The translations under genes were made by a program, and so were the position numbers. From Isohypsibius dastychi (taxonomy: Eukaryota; Tardigrada; Eutardigrada; Parachela; Isohypsibiidae): 62,646 bases of DNA. The notes beneath the pieces are model-generated. The model searched no databases. It was not told where the DNA came from and was given only the letters and a program-made list of their open reading frames with translations. The stretch covers positions 1-62,646 of the forward strand of contig JAQIWT010000014.1 of assembly GCA_034696485.1 (NCBI GenBank), read 5' to 3'. Positions 11,415 to 23,365 of the stretch are shown here, piece by piece (positions within the stretch are counted from its first letter, which is position 1; every line of letters begins with the position of its first letter).

Positions 11415-12186
11415 CGAATATGCTCAATCATGTTCAGGCGTCCCTGCGCTTTCTTTCTCAGGACAGTGATAACTGCGGTCTTAGTGGGAAATACGTGAAT
11501 AGACAAAATACTACAGATGAGGGAACTAGAACGACAAAATTACGAAAAAGTAGGAATTATTGACTTGGCTTCCAGAATTTAAGATAGACTGTTTATGGAC
11601 ATAAATCGTTGGTTGCTTAGCGACAAATTTATTTGGAACTCCGCAGTTTATTATATCGGGAAATACCAACAATACATTTTGACAGATAAAAACAATTGTA
11701 ATATAAATAATACAGTTTCAAGAAATACTCTTGTGAGAAGCTTCAATGGTTTGCACTTGGCCTGAAACAGTTATGTGAACATTCAGGCCCTTCGTACCGG
11801 ACGTTATGGAACGGCCGAAATTTTCCTGGTTGGCCAAAAACCTCAACTTCCAACCGCAGTCACTCACGAGCCCCAGTAACAAACATTTGACCATGGAGTG
11901 CATTATCTCGATGGTCTGAAGCAAGGCATTTTCGGAAAAGATGGAATATTAGACCCATTGGCTGAGTCAGCAGTTTCAATTCACTTCAGCTGCAATGGGT
12001 TATCCACTGGGGTCTTATTTCTTTGATTGCTGCGAATCTGGTGCACCGTAGTCTATCTACAGTAATACCAGATGGCCTAATGATTGCTCGACCTCCTGCA
12101 GTACCACAATTTTGTTGCTGGATCAGGAGCCTTTGCGGAAGAGCTTAGTGGGTTCCATTGAGTTGAATTTCTTGCAAGTGAACGAA
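11415..12186. other. Gap with one possible minus-strand exon (11924-11718)
   Basis: An open frame of 68 codons on the minus strand at 11924-11718 has reasonable composition and an acceptor-like TTGCTTCAG just upstream of ACCATCGAG. I could not extend it convincingly into upstream exons and do not recognise the product. The remainder shows no coding signal. Confidence 0.25.
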
Positions 12187-14838
12187 TCAAAACGAAACTT
12201 GTTGAGTAACCTTTCTCAGATTCGGTGGTTTCAGCAAGTGACTGCGGCTACATTCAAGTGCTTTAACGTTTGCTCCACGTGATTGTTGTTCGGAAATGGT
12301 TTGTTCGATGTACTCGGCTGCTTCAGCTTGCCTTGTCTGGAACTTCTGTTCTTGGTCCTGAATATACTTGGTTCTTTCGTCAAAATCATCCTTGATTCGT
12401 TGCTTTGGTAGTTTCTGAAAATTCTCACGTTTCAGCCGAATGCGTAGCCAAGTACGCCAAGGGGCTTACCGATTGGTCTTTCCAGTAATCAGTCAGTCCG
12501 AGGCAGACCTCTCGACGTTTGTGGCGATTCATGGATTCTTTGCTATCGAACTCGGCAATCTGTCTGGCGATGATGTCCTTGTGTTTCTTGGATGCGTTCT
12601 CCCATTCAGCCTTCTCGTTGTCTCGTACATTTTTCTGAAATATGCAGTTTATACAATTGAGCCTTTGATATGCATAATCATTATCATTTTTTCGTTCGTT
12701 TCTCATGTAAATTCACTGAGCACCTTCCCCCCCCCCCCCCAATTTCACGGAAACGGTTAGGATTGAAAAGATCATACTTCAACGCTTGATTATTGAGTCA
12801 ATTATGAATGTGAGCATCGTAGTTGCTAATGTCTGAAATGCTTTACCAAAGCTGATATTCTTACCGAACGGATGCGATCGACAATTCCATCCTGAATGAG
12901 TTTCTCTTTCTTTTCTTGGCTTTTCTTCTGTTTGGCCTCTTCTTTCCGATCCAAATCTTCCTGAACTTTCTGAACCACATCATTCATCTTACTCTCGATC
13001 TCTTGTTCCGCTTCTCTAACGTTCCTAATCGCTGGTGGGTACCCACTCTGCGCCTTTCTAAATAGACCACAAATTACTAAGCCAACGGATCTTCCCGTCC
13101 AAAGATCTTACTCTCGTTTTTCTCTTTGGAATTGCACCATTTTTTCGATAGTCTTGACCTTTTCTCTCACGTATTCTTTTCGAACCAAGCCATTGAACGC
13201 CTTTTCTTCGTCCACTGTTTTCTGATGATCCATCCGTTTTTCCACGTCTTCGTCCAGTGTTCTTTTGAGTGCTTCTTTTTCATCTTCCCTAGTTCTGTGT
13301 TCAGCAGCAATCGTTGCAGTCAGTTTTTTATTGTATTCGCGGATTCTGCGACCTTCTTTTCTGATATGCTCCAGATCAACCAAGCTCCCCTTCAAGTGCT
13401 TTCGGAGTTCTTCGCCAACTGCTCTACCCTCTAGCAAACGTCGTGCTCTTATTTCGTTTTCTTTCAATTCTTCTTCTTGAGCTTTTTTAGCAGCAATTTC
13501 GTAATATTTCAAATCATGGCGCTTTTGAATGCTTTCTCTCATTTTGCGCTCTTTTTCTTGCGTTTCCCATTGAGTGGCCGCATCTCCAGTCATCAGAGCA
13601 CCCTGAAGCATAGAATTGCTTCGAGTAATGTAATTTCGACATTAATACTACGACTATTGGCGTTCAAATTGACAACTAAAACTTTGAACTCGAACTTTGG
13701 CCAAAAGGTTAAATCTGTAGAACTAGGATCGCCAATTGTTTCCTGCCATGAAAATCACGTTTGTGCTACTTGAACGGCAAGCGATTGTCGATATATCTGA
13801 ATATCTTTCTTCCCTGTATTCTGAAAACTAACAAACCGTGTACCTTCATAAATAAATGAAGCCTTTTTCCTGTATATCAAAGGTCAGCCCTTTCCTTTCC
13901 CAGACCTTCATCCGCCACTGAAACCTTTGTGAGACACTGTAGGGATAACAATGAAGAAAGCGGAGAGATAGCTAGCTGGGTGCAATCACTAGAAATGTTC
14001 AGGTTCTGATCTCTGGGCATCTGGCGTGTTATGTTTTTGAGCATCTTTACCGAGCTCTATCAGTCACTTAGTTCTGGACACGCGCGGTCTGTTACCCTTT
14101 CATTTTACATTTTACTAACATGGCGGAAAAGAGGCTAGCCAAATACCATAACGATACAGCTGGGGGCCAACAAGTTCACTTTGGGGATGAGACTCGGTTA
14201 TCGACTCACACGGTTGTGAAATGACCACACAGCGCAGCTGAGATAAACCGTGGGCACTATGCCACTTCTCGAAATTCGTCAGTTGATATAACGCAATGGT
14301 ATATAAGGGAAAGTGGAAGCTAAACTGATCTTCCAAACACGACAAACAACACTGAGACCTTAACTCTGTCGATATAGACAAATGATGCTTCTTTTAACAA
14401 TATAAATTTACCTTGAACTGCCGAATTTCCTCTCGTTCCTGGAATGCCAGCTCTTTTGCCCGTTTCAGTATCACACTGCTCTCCGACAGCTTGGTTTCTT
14501 TTCCTAACGTTTCGATATCCACGATATCTTGCTTCAGTCGTTTCTGAACTTCTTCTATCATGTCGGCCTTCTCTCGAATTTGGGACTACAAAAGAGTTCT
14601 GGATTAGAACTATCCATGTTCAATGGATTCGAACCTCTAACGTATTGGTCCACGATGCTTTCAATCCTTTCGACTGGGTTTCCATCTTTTGCCGATCATC
14701 TTTCTTGGAGTCCCTCTCAGGAAGATACTGTTCCTTCAGAGACAAAGCCTTCCATTGACTTTCATTGTACACTAGAGCCGGCGCCCGCATTTCACATCTC
14801 TTTGTGCGAGTCAACCGTGGCTCGAGATTTGTTCTCAT
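12187..14838 (-). CDS. CFAP210: CFAP210 (CCDC173)-like axonemal microtubule inner protein
   Basis: Six exons join in phase (14838-14635, 14585-14412, 13602-13112, 13057-12865, 12634-12470, 12414-12187), giving about 484 aa. Nearly the whole chain is charged coiled coil of the trichohyalin-plectin-homology type (runs such as KKAQEEELKENEIRARRLLE). The N-terminal ASWTNTL followed by QIREK, and the later GALMTGDAATQWETQEKER, line up by memory with NWSNTI and ALLLTEVLKERE of human CCDC173. CFAP210 lies inside doublet microtubules of motile cilia and sperm tails. CFAP45 or CFAP53 are the alternatives within the same superfamily. A 14-C homopolymer sits in the intron at 12726-12740. The exon structure is secure; the orthologue name is moderately sure. 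Confidence 0.65.
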
Positions 14839-14975
14839 TATAATAAACGAATTGAGCGAGATACAGCGTTGGTTAAAATAAAATCATCCAAATAAAAAAC
14901 ATCTGTTATTATCCAAAGATAAAAAACTTTATGCCTCAGTTGTTATGGATTGACACTGACCTTGATCTGAAGGAC

Positions 14976-15372
14976 TCATAACAATTCTTCTTCAGAAGCG
15001 GCTTCTGGCTGACCAGTGACCTTTGCATAAGTTAGCCTAATTCTTTGAGGCAGTACCAAGTAGGCACGTGAAAAGGATATATCTGTTTGGATTTCTACTG
15101 TTCTTTGGTCAGATGCCAAAGTAGCGAAGAAGTTCTTGCTGCACAGCTCGAAAAGAAATGTCAATGATTATGGCTGTCTTTGAAGATACACAAAGGCGAT
15201 TCCGCCGTTAAGATCTTAATATGTCGGATACTTTGATCAATGACATGAATAATATTGTGTGTACCACAAAGGTAAAAAGTAGCGTTGGATGGACGTAAAT
15301 ACCGACGTTTGGCCCATGGACGGTCGATCACAATCCAGTTAAAATCAAAACGAAGGTCTTTCAAGCTTTTAG
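14976..15372 (-). CDS. Hypothetical protein, C-terminal exons of an unnamed gene
   Basis: Two minus-strand frames are joined by a typical 53-bp intron (donor CCTTT|GTGTATC, acceptor CTGTGCAG). The joined reading runs from LKDLRFDFNWIVIDRPW to EAASEEELL and a TGA, about 115 residues. It contains mixed alpha/beta-looking sequence (ATFYLCGTHNIIHVID, RAYLVLPQRIRLTYAK). A stop lies just upstream of 15372 next to an acceptor (AGCTGTAG), so at least one more 5' exon is expected. It must fall within the 155 bp before the divergent Reeler gene, or the start lies farther away. No family is recognised. Confidence 0.45.
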
Positions 15373-15526
15373 GCTACAGCTGGTTCCTTGTCAAGACAAT
15401 TTCATGCCGCAGGCGGCTGACGTCTGAAGACAATCATCGTTCCTTCTAATGCTGTAATGTTTGCCACGTGCATCGCTGACTCCAAGCGCAAAATTCAGCT
15501 GGAAGCTTAAGTCATCAAACAGGAAC

Positions 15527-16440
15527 ATGCAGCTCATCCTCTTTGCCACTTTTTTCGTGCTATTGAATCAGCAGGCGCTAGCTCGTCCATCTGGTGCTCC
15601 GGACTCAGCATGTGTCTCCATGATGCCTGGCCATGGAGCTCTCCCACAGACGTTGCGAAAAGGACTCAACTCCTCGCCTTTCCTGATCCAAGTCAGTAAA
15701 GATACGGATAACCTGTCATGTGAGTGCTGACTGTCAAAGAAATGAATCCAAAGTAGGCTGATGATTTCTTTATCGTAGACAAGATCAGTGTTGTGAGAAA
15801 CAAAGGCTTCCCTGGCAAACCTCACTTGAAAGGATTCCTGATCCAGGTTCGCGAGCAAGGGAAAAACGCTGCACTTGGCGAATTTACCAACTTGCCCAGT
15901 TATGCGAGAAAAGGTGGCTGCAAAGAAGGATCAGTTACACATACCAACAATAATCTGAAACCAATTGATGGTGGACTACAATTCAGTTGGCTGCCTAAAA
16001 ATCTTCCCTCAAGTGCAAGGAATTTTCAAGTCTTGTAAGTAGTTGATTCCGCCATTGATGTTCGTCACCAAAATGCAGTTTCTTCAGAGGGACATTTGTG
16101 CAAGACTTCGACACTTTCTGGGTCAAAGTCCCTTCCAGCAATTTCCAGGTGTCGACCAAAGCCACTCCACAAGTCATAAAGCCCACCAATACTTTTCGTA
16201 ACAACGCTACGATAGATGTTTCGAATTTCACAAGTCCTGAACCTTTCGGTAAGCCAAGATAGAAACATTCTCAGCGAACGCTCACTTTGAGTTCTTGCAG
16301 GAAAAAGCTCTGGATCTTACACAGTGACCTTTCCGGTCAGTTCACAGCCGTTGGACACATTTTCTTTCAAACTGTTTCGAAAGTTCATTAACATAGATTT
16401 CAATGGAACTGTTCTGAAACTTTCATATACGGATGTGTAG
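15527..16440 (+). CDS. Secreted Reeler-domain protein, copy 1
   Basis: Four exons (15527-15719, 15779-16034, 16088-16248, 16301-16440) encode about 249 aa. The signal peptide is MQLILFATFFVLLNQQALA. The Reeler domain has the hallmarks SGAPDSAC...MMPGHG, a LKGFLIQVRE strand, GEFTNLPS, GGCKEGSVTHT and LQFSWLPKNL. This fold is found in reelin's N-terminus and in small secreted insect immune proteins (Hdd11/defense-protein type). After the domain (about aa 20-165) there are about 80 residues with several NxT/S sites and no membrane anchor. Copy 2, 670 bp downstream, has the same four exons with identical phases and intron positions, so the pair is a tandem duplication. An immune or matrix role is inferred only from the family. 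Confidence 0.85.
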
Positions 16441-17105
16441 TCTTTCTAGCCGCTCTTAACGAGATCATATTGACAAAACAACAAGCCATCAGAATATAAA
16501 TGTTATATCAGCTGATTTTGCAATTAAACGTGACTCACACGAGGAAACATAAATCGACAAGAAACACGCCAAAACAGGTCTTTGAGATCATGGAATCATG
16601 AACGAAAAACAGACAATTTAAGTCTGGATGTCGAAATGACCAACAGTATACCAGTCTGGAATACCGAAATTATGCAGTTTTAAGGATTGCCATGATCCAG
16701 TCACTGTTCAGTCATTATTCCGTTCATATCAGAAATGAAGCGCGTCATCCCTGTTTGTTTCGGTGGATCGGTAGTATGAGTCGTTATACAGTCGTTATAC
16801 AGTAGTTATACCGTCTGAGCCGTATTTTCTTGACGCGATATTTTCATTACCGACTTCTGGGTGAACCGGCCTAAGTGGACATCCTCGTAACTCAAGAGAG
16901 TGCGATATTATGCGTCACGAGGTAGGCACTCACAATAGTGCTGCCGACTATTGAAGAAGTCTTACGAAACATCCTTCTCCCTCCGGGCCATTTTAAGTGA
17001 TTTAAGAAGAATTTACTCGGCTGCACAACAGTCTTCAAGTCAACCGTATCAACCTTTTTTTCAAAGAAGCCTTTTGTGCCCGAACGAAATTTCTTATTTG
17101 TAACG

Positions 17106-18034
17106 ATGCATCTGTTTTGTTTGACTGCTGTTTTTCTGTCGTGGGGGTATTATGTCTCTGCTAATCCCAATGGAGCACCGGAACAGGCATGTCTTTCTAT
17201 GACACCTGGTCATGGATTTCCAGCCCAGAATGTCCAAGCCAACTCTGTTCAGAACGTCCCCTTCTTAGTCACCATCACGCCAAAGAGCGACGGTCTCACA
17301 TGTATGATTCTTGATTGATTTAACTAATTTAAAATAATATTTGTTTTTTTCAGATGCTGTGAAAGTCACCCGAAATACCAATTACCCTGGTAGACCAACT
17401 CTCAAAGGGTTTCTGATCCAAGTTCGCGAAGTAGGAAGCGCGATTGCCCTCGGTGAATTCGTTAATCTGCCCAGCTTTGCGAAGAATGGTGGCTGCCGAA
17501 CCGGTTCAGTTACTCATACCAGCAACGACTTGAAACCGATCGATAACGGCTTGGAATTCACGTGGTCACCTAAAAATCTGGTTTCCAATTCTCAAAATCT
17601 TCAAGTGCTGTAAGACACTCATTTGACAGCTTAAAGTGGGCAACGACTGAAATGATTCTCTTCCAGCGGCACTTTCGTTCAGGATTTCAGCACGTACTGG
17701 GTCCAGCTCGCGTCAAATGCATTTAAAGCCAACGGCGCGACAGTGGCCGTGGCACCAGTTGTGGTTGCAGTTCCCGCAACAGTTGGGCCCTCAGGTAAGA
17801 AGGGGGAGACCATTTTTGTGTACCAAACAGCTTTGCTTTTGCTGACCTGATGCCCAATTCAATGAGGGTGTTCGTTTTCAGCCAGATTTGGAAATACATA
17901 CATTTTTATCCATTGCAGGCAACAACATCGTCAAAGTCCAGGTTGTCACAAAATCCCCAAACGGCGGAGCTCAGTCTTTTAATGTGTTGTATGCGACAGG
18001 CATCATGATCCTGGCTTTGCTTATGGTTTTATAA
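17106..18034 (+). CDS. Reeler-domain protein, copy 2, with C-terminal GPI-type tail
   Basis: Four exons (17106-17301, 17354-17609, 17667-17794, 17919-18034) encode about 231 aa. The ATG at 17106 starts a signal peptide (MHLFCLTAVFLSWGYYVSA). The Reeler domain repeats the motifs of copy 1 nearly word for word (NGAPEQAC, MTPGHG, LKGFLIQVRE, GGCRTGSVTHT, NDLKPID). Copy 2 then diverges: the linker is Ala/Val/Pro-rich and low in charge, and the protein ends with a hydrophobic helix (LYATGIMILALLMVL) typical of a GPI-anchor signal. Copy 1 looks soluble and copy 2 membrane-tethered, which suggests division of labour after duplication. The next gap (18035-18640) shows nothing clear. Confidence 0.85.
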
Positions 18035-18644
18035 AATAAGAACAAATTTGCTAATGGTTTTCGACGTTGGTATTCTTTCACTTCCATTCATCTGCTAGTT
18101 ATTCGTTTTCCGTTTTCAGTCTGAATGACACTATTCATCCATTGTACAGTCTTTTCATATTTCGCACTTTCACTCTTTTTACGATCACCTTTTCGCAGCC
18201 GTTGAAAGACTACGCACTGTCAGCACGAGTGAAGTTGTTGTCAGAGTAGATCATTCGCGGTGCAAATTGTCTGCAGAGTGGAAAACTGCAGAATCTTTCA
18301 TATTGAGGTCAAAAAATAAGGAGTGCTGACTTTGCCGTCCGAAAAGAAGACCACAGCAGGTACTTATTTCAGAAACAATTGGTATGTACGACAAAAAATT
18401 GTCTGTCATGATCGGCCATACTCAAATCTAGCTGAACCGGGTTGATGCGTCGGTTCGTGAGCGGATTAATTAAGCCGTGAATTTATTCAGTTAACCACTC
18501 AAATACTCTGTATGGGTCGATATCCGCTGGCTCAAGCATTCAAAGACTTCCTGGCTCCATGGGACGAATTTTCAAATTATACTGTCTGACTGGGTCGAAA
18601 TTTCATCGACTCTGATGAGATCGTTGTGACTACAATATTCAGTT

Positions 18645-18780
18645 TACCCTGTTGAATTCGACGGTATGGTATGCATGCGGTTTGAATTCATTTTCAGTCT
18701 GTTTATGGCCATTTAGTCATAAACAGACTGAAAATGAATTCAGTTTGAAGGCAAATCATACTGCAGAATTCAACCGGGCA
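18645..18780. repeat. Long foldback (inverted repeat) with a 24-bp perfect core
   Basis: The core arms at 18684-18707 and 18718-18741 are perfect reverse complements of 24 bp around a 10-bp loop. Imperfect pairing continues outward to about 18645 and 18780: TTGAATTC near 18651 pairs with GAATTCAA near 18766. This gives arms of about 60 bp. It fits a foldback MITE or a transcribed long hairpin. Confidence 0.85.
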
Positions 18781-18849
18781 AGGCCAATATCATCGGACCA
18801 GGAAACGGCGACCAAAAGGATTTTATATGGGACCAGCAGTTTAGGACGT

Positions 18850-20453
18850 AGAATCATTTCGAGCCAAGAGTTTAGAGCCAGAAAAAATCCAATATGGAGC
18901 CATGGCCAGTGCCCCACCCTCTCTTCTAACTACGTCCCTATTCCACAGTCGTATCAGTCGGGGGATTATAATAGTACCTTCCAAAACTTCACCTCTGTGC
19001 CTGTGCGATTCTTCGCAAAGGGATATAGTATATCAGCGTTGTACACAAACGTTCTGCACGTGGTTGGGCCGGGGTCCGACAAAAAGCCCTCATTAGTCTC
19101 TCATTTCCATATCATCACCAGAATGGCGTCGACTTCAACCCGAATACGGACTATTGGTCAACTCTTACTTTTGAAGACGCTCGTGTTACCCCTGAGAAAA
19201 CAAATGCTGTATGCGTGATTTGATTTTGAGAAACAACAGAAATCAATTTGCGCATTCTCACTCAATTGCAACTGCAATCAAGAATTACAGTTCAGTCTCC
19301 AAACTAATGTGCGAACCCCAAGCAAAAGACTAGCACATTTGGTGCTCAGATGGTCGCACGTTTCCGGTCATTTTTAATGACAGCACGTCGTGCTGTCATC
19401 TCACATTTCAAACTCTCAAATGAGTGATCAAAATTGCGAATCCACGTTTTGAAAAATGACAATGTGAAAAATGCGTGATCCCTTTCCTCTTATACCATGG
19501 GCAGTCCTTATACTGTAGCAATTCAAGCTATCTGCTTGGTAACAATTCACATATGGGTGGCATGTTGTTCTCCACTGAAATGGTTACCACATTGCTTCAT
19601 GGTTACCACATCTCTAGTTCTGTCAACGTGGCTATTGCTGGATTTGCAAAGTTTAAGCGGCCAGAATCCAGGATTTCATCCCACTAACTTCTGGCTCTCG
19701 AATACTTATTTCGAAGACTATGGTGGCCCGACCAACAAAGAAGACTGGGGATTGACTGAACAGGAGGATTACGTTTGGACAAAATCCTACATGTTTTTTT
19801 ACAAAACGTATTGGAAGGGCACAATATATCAGCCACTGAATCAAACTAAAGCCATCGAGCACGCTTCCAAACCGGGTTCATATCCCGGACTATTCCAAAA
19901 TCTCCCAGTTGGCGTCTACCTCTCGCCAACATTAATAACCATAGCGGGTTCATTTATAAAGGGTAGAGCAGGACACAAACAAAGATAAATATGATCGTGT
20001 CAGCTTTCGATTTCTTCAGATCCCTGGATGCACTTGGCCGTTTGGCAGTTTACGGTATCCGAATGCAAGGGTATTGCCTTTATAACTTTCTATTCTCAAG
20101 CCACACGGCGACATCAAACCGAGCTGGTGTGCCGCTGTAAAGAAATGACTTATCAACATAACGCAACGAGCAAAATCAAGTCGCCGCCATTGAAACATTT
20201 CAAAGCAGTTACGTATTCGTTCTGTGTGGCTGTCGCCATTGCGAGACGTACAGCCTGTGACTGCCGCTTACCGACGTCAGTACTGCCAATGATTGGCCTT
20301 TACTCTGGGAGTTCTGTGACTGATGTCGACCAAATTCCTGATCCTGTCGAAGACTCGCATTATATTGCAACTTTGCAAAGTAAGAAAGGCAGTTTTTTCG
20401 ATTTGAAGATTGTGCCGAATATTGTTCCTCCTCAGATTCGACTTCGCAATTAA
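18850..20453 (+). pseudogene. Fragmented locus with a GPS-like motif; eroded or unresolved multi-exon gene
   Basis: Several plus-strand pieces look coding. 18860-19050 (…NSTFQNFTSVPVRF) can splice by a 70-bp intron to 19123-19209 (NGVDFNPNTDYWSTLTFEDA). 19500-19985 is an open frame rich in aromatic residues, and 20028-20453 ends in TAA. The last piece has C…TELVCRCKEMTY, resembling the GPS/GAIN cleavage motif of polycystin-1 and adhesion GPCRs, followed by a hydrophobic stretch. I could not connect the pieces in one frame, and no upstream signal peptide is clear. It may be a decayed polycystin-like copy or a real gene whose exons I mis-set. Confidence 0.3.
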
Positions 20454-23365
20454 GAGCTTCCATTCAGTGGGTCGCTCTATGTGTATTATTTTATGGTTTT
20501 AGATTATGTTCTATCTTTGAGCAATTTGTACCACTAAACTGGTTCTTTTTTTCTACGTTTCGACGATTTTGGGTCACTGAATGGATCGGCTAGAAATATA
20601 CTGGCGTTTCTGCAGAACCCGGATCGATATGAATTTTTTCGCCTAAACATGGTTAGTTACGGTTCGAACAAAATTCAGCTTCAAAAAAAAACAATATTGT
20701 TCCCGCTGAATTGTTAATTTCATTGGTTTCTACATCGATCAACTGGATCAATCAAACGTCAAACGTCAAACGACGGCCGCCGTAAACCGCAGGACAGTAC
20801 CTTTTAGATTACACGATAACAACAGTCGGCGTGCTTGACTGTTCATCCCCAGTGACAACTGGGGACCTTCCGGAAGGCTAAAACTATTAGCAATCCATAA
20901 ATCTTTTCAGTGCTGCACTCTACGTGCGTTAGCAACATACAAGCCGCTGGTCAAGGATCCGTTTCAAAATTTGGTACATAATAGCTTACTAGCTGCGTGT
21001 TCCGCGCTACGCGCAGAAATCTGCAGAGATCAAAAAATTCACTCTGGAGTTCCAAGTCTTAGGCTGCTACACTCAAATTGTCCAACCCTTCCGATTGTTA
21101 GGTGTTCCACCGGAAGGGGGGAACCCTTCGTGTTATGAGGGGTTCCACCGGAAGGTGGGGGGGGGGGCCTTCGGGTTGTTCAGTGTTCAACCGGAGGGGA
21201 GGGGGGTGGGGAACCTTCGGATTGTTAGGCAAACCGGAAACCCCTGTGATTGTTTTTTCTACCGGTAATAGGTTCGGGAGTTGAGCCAAAGTGTGTTGGG
21301 AGAAAAAATGACCTTGTCCCGCTGTTGCGGTAGATGCCCAAATCATTCAGTCAGTCAATCAACGTTTCACTCGGTGTGACACACACACACACTGAAGCGA
21401 TCAGTGCAGCGGGCAAACATGTGTTTGCAGTTGCGCAAAATCCAACTACTCAACTCAATCAGTGTGACGTACGAACGTTAGCACTTTAGTATAAAGATTA
21501 CACGCATGAGTACGTCACGAATCAAGACACTGCACAAACCCCTGGCAGTAATTTGTCATGCGTAAGTTATTATACCAGATATGACGTAAAGGAAAGTGGC
21601 ATTGCATGGTCAGACACGCGTATGGAACGACCCGAAAACGAAACTGCGATTCCCGGCGATAAGATAATTACTGCGGTATCTGCTGAGCTACCCAGCAAAC
21701 AAATTGCGCTGTAACTCATTTGAAAGTGTCGGTAGGCAATCTTTGCCATCCTGGTTGAGAACTATGACGTATGCATTGGTGACTTGGAGATCATTTCCAG
21801 TTCATTCTGTCAGCTTTAATCCGTTTACTATTCCATGTCATGAGGCCTAATTCTATTTGTCACGCAGTGTTTGCGTCCGCTGCTACTGGGGCAGCCACGA
21901 GTTGGTCCGACGCAGTTAATAATTTCGAAGTACTCGTCATACGATCCCCCCGATAAATTCACGTGGTTGCGGCAGTCCATATCGGTTTGGCAGAGCTGTT
22001 AAAAATCATTACACACTAAGTGCTCACTCTTTTTCACAGCTTTCTTCAGACTCACGTATCTAGGTTCCACGCTATTCGCACACTGACAAAGATGATGCTC
22101 ACATTGTTTTCCGGAATCAAACTTGTAACACTCATCCCCATAATATTCGCATTTAATCGGTGTAGCTACAGATACATGCTATCCGAAGTGGAAATGACGG
22201 CGATCTCGATCTGTTGGCGAATAGAGCCACAGCCTACTCATGGATCTGGCCGATCTTACCTGAAATTCCGGTGCTCGCTATCGACGACCGGCTGAAAGCT
22301 TGGAATATGTTTGGCTGAACAGCGCAACAGCTTGTTGTCAAAAGGATAATCCCCCATTTACTGATCAGAGCAACCATGTTAACAAAGGGTAATATCGGGT
22401 CACGTAGTACCACAAATTTTATAAACTGCAGAATTTAGCGAGTGAAAATGATGGTTATAACGTTTTTGGTAGAACAACACATTTCGTAGCAACAATCCCT
22501 TCACGGAACCAATGTGTGTCCATAATTTTCCATCACAGTCCTCTATAGAGAAGATCGCTATCTCTCTCCATCGGTGCTAAAAGAAACTACCGATGTGCCT
22601 AAACAGATGTTCCACCAAAAAAAGATCACCTGCCCCGCAACACCCGCGCTTGCCACCACTTTTCCGATCATAACCAAAGAAATGTTTAACGTTTTTGAAT
22701 AGCTGAGCCGTGGATTTATCAGTGATAATTGATACGCATTAATTTTCTCACTTTTACTGTTTACACTTTACAATTCAATTGATATATTGTGCAAGTTTTC
22801 ATTGATTTATTCGAATCGATAATTGTAATTTCATCTGCGAAAGCAGTATGTCCATCCGCAATACAAACTTCTCGTTGAGTCATGAAGGCGCTTTCCGCAA
22901 CGCAAACTCTTCCCAAAGACCTCAGTTTACGCTATCATTTGAGGAAACGACCAGGCAGAAAGAACTTTTCCTCGCTAATGTATCTACAGTAGGTAAATAC
23001 ACATAATTCAGAATGAAACCGCGAAATCCCACACAACAAATGGTGATACCGACGCGCATGAAAAAAAATAAAACAGTGATAGAATATTTCACAACTGTTG
23101 CTTAGTAATCTCGAGCATCGGCGTAACTTCTCAAACCAAGAATCGATGTTCCGCGCATCATTACCGAAAACGTAAATTCCAATTAATAAGATAAAAAGCA
23201 GAAACATAAAGGGCATAAAACAATCATGAATTCAAAACCGACATTTAAAATCACTTCGGAGGGAACAAAAAAGAGGATCACTAAGCGGGTCACTTCTGTA
23301 TCCAAAGAAGCTGCCTAAAATGTATCACAAAAACAGCTGACTGGAGTAAAATCATTAGCTTTAGA
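20454..23365. other. Long intergenic region
   Basis: About 2.9 kb with no convincing gene. It contains the G-rich minisatellite described separately, a short direct repeat (AAACGTC x3 near 20756) and an (AC)n run near 21379. Short frames near 22020-22295 and 22935-23216 lack family or splice support. Confidence 0.5.
21086..21243. repeat. Degenerate G-rich minisatellite, about 4 copies
   Basis: Four consecutive diverged units of about 36-46 bp share CCTTCGGATTGTTAGG, then GTTCCACCGGAAG and a G run of 5-11 bases. Unit boundaries fall near 21086, 21124, 21168 and 21212. The G runs give a strand with strong G-quadruplex potential. Confidence 0.8.

Noticed and set aside
12425-12760. Plus-strand frame antisense to the CFAP210-like exons
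   Set aside because: Hydrophobic reading produced by the reverse of Lys/Glu codons: a shadow.
14620-14650. GGTTCGAATCC on the minus strand as a tRNA T-loop
   Set aside because: It is the intron donor of the CFAP210-like gene, and the flanks do not pair.
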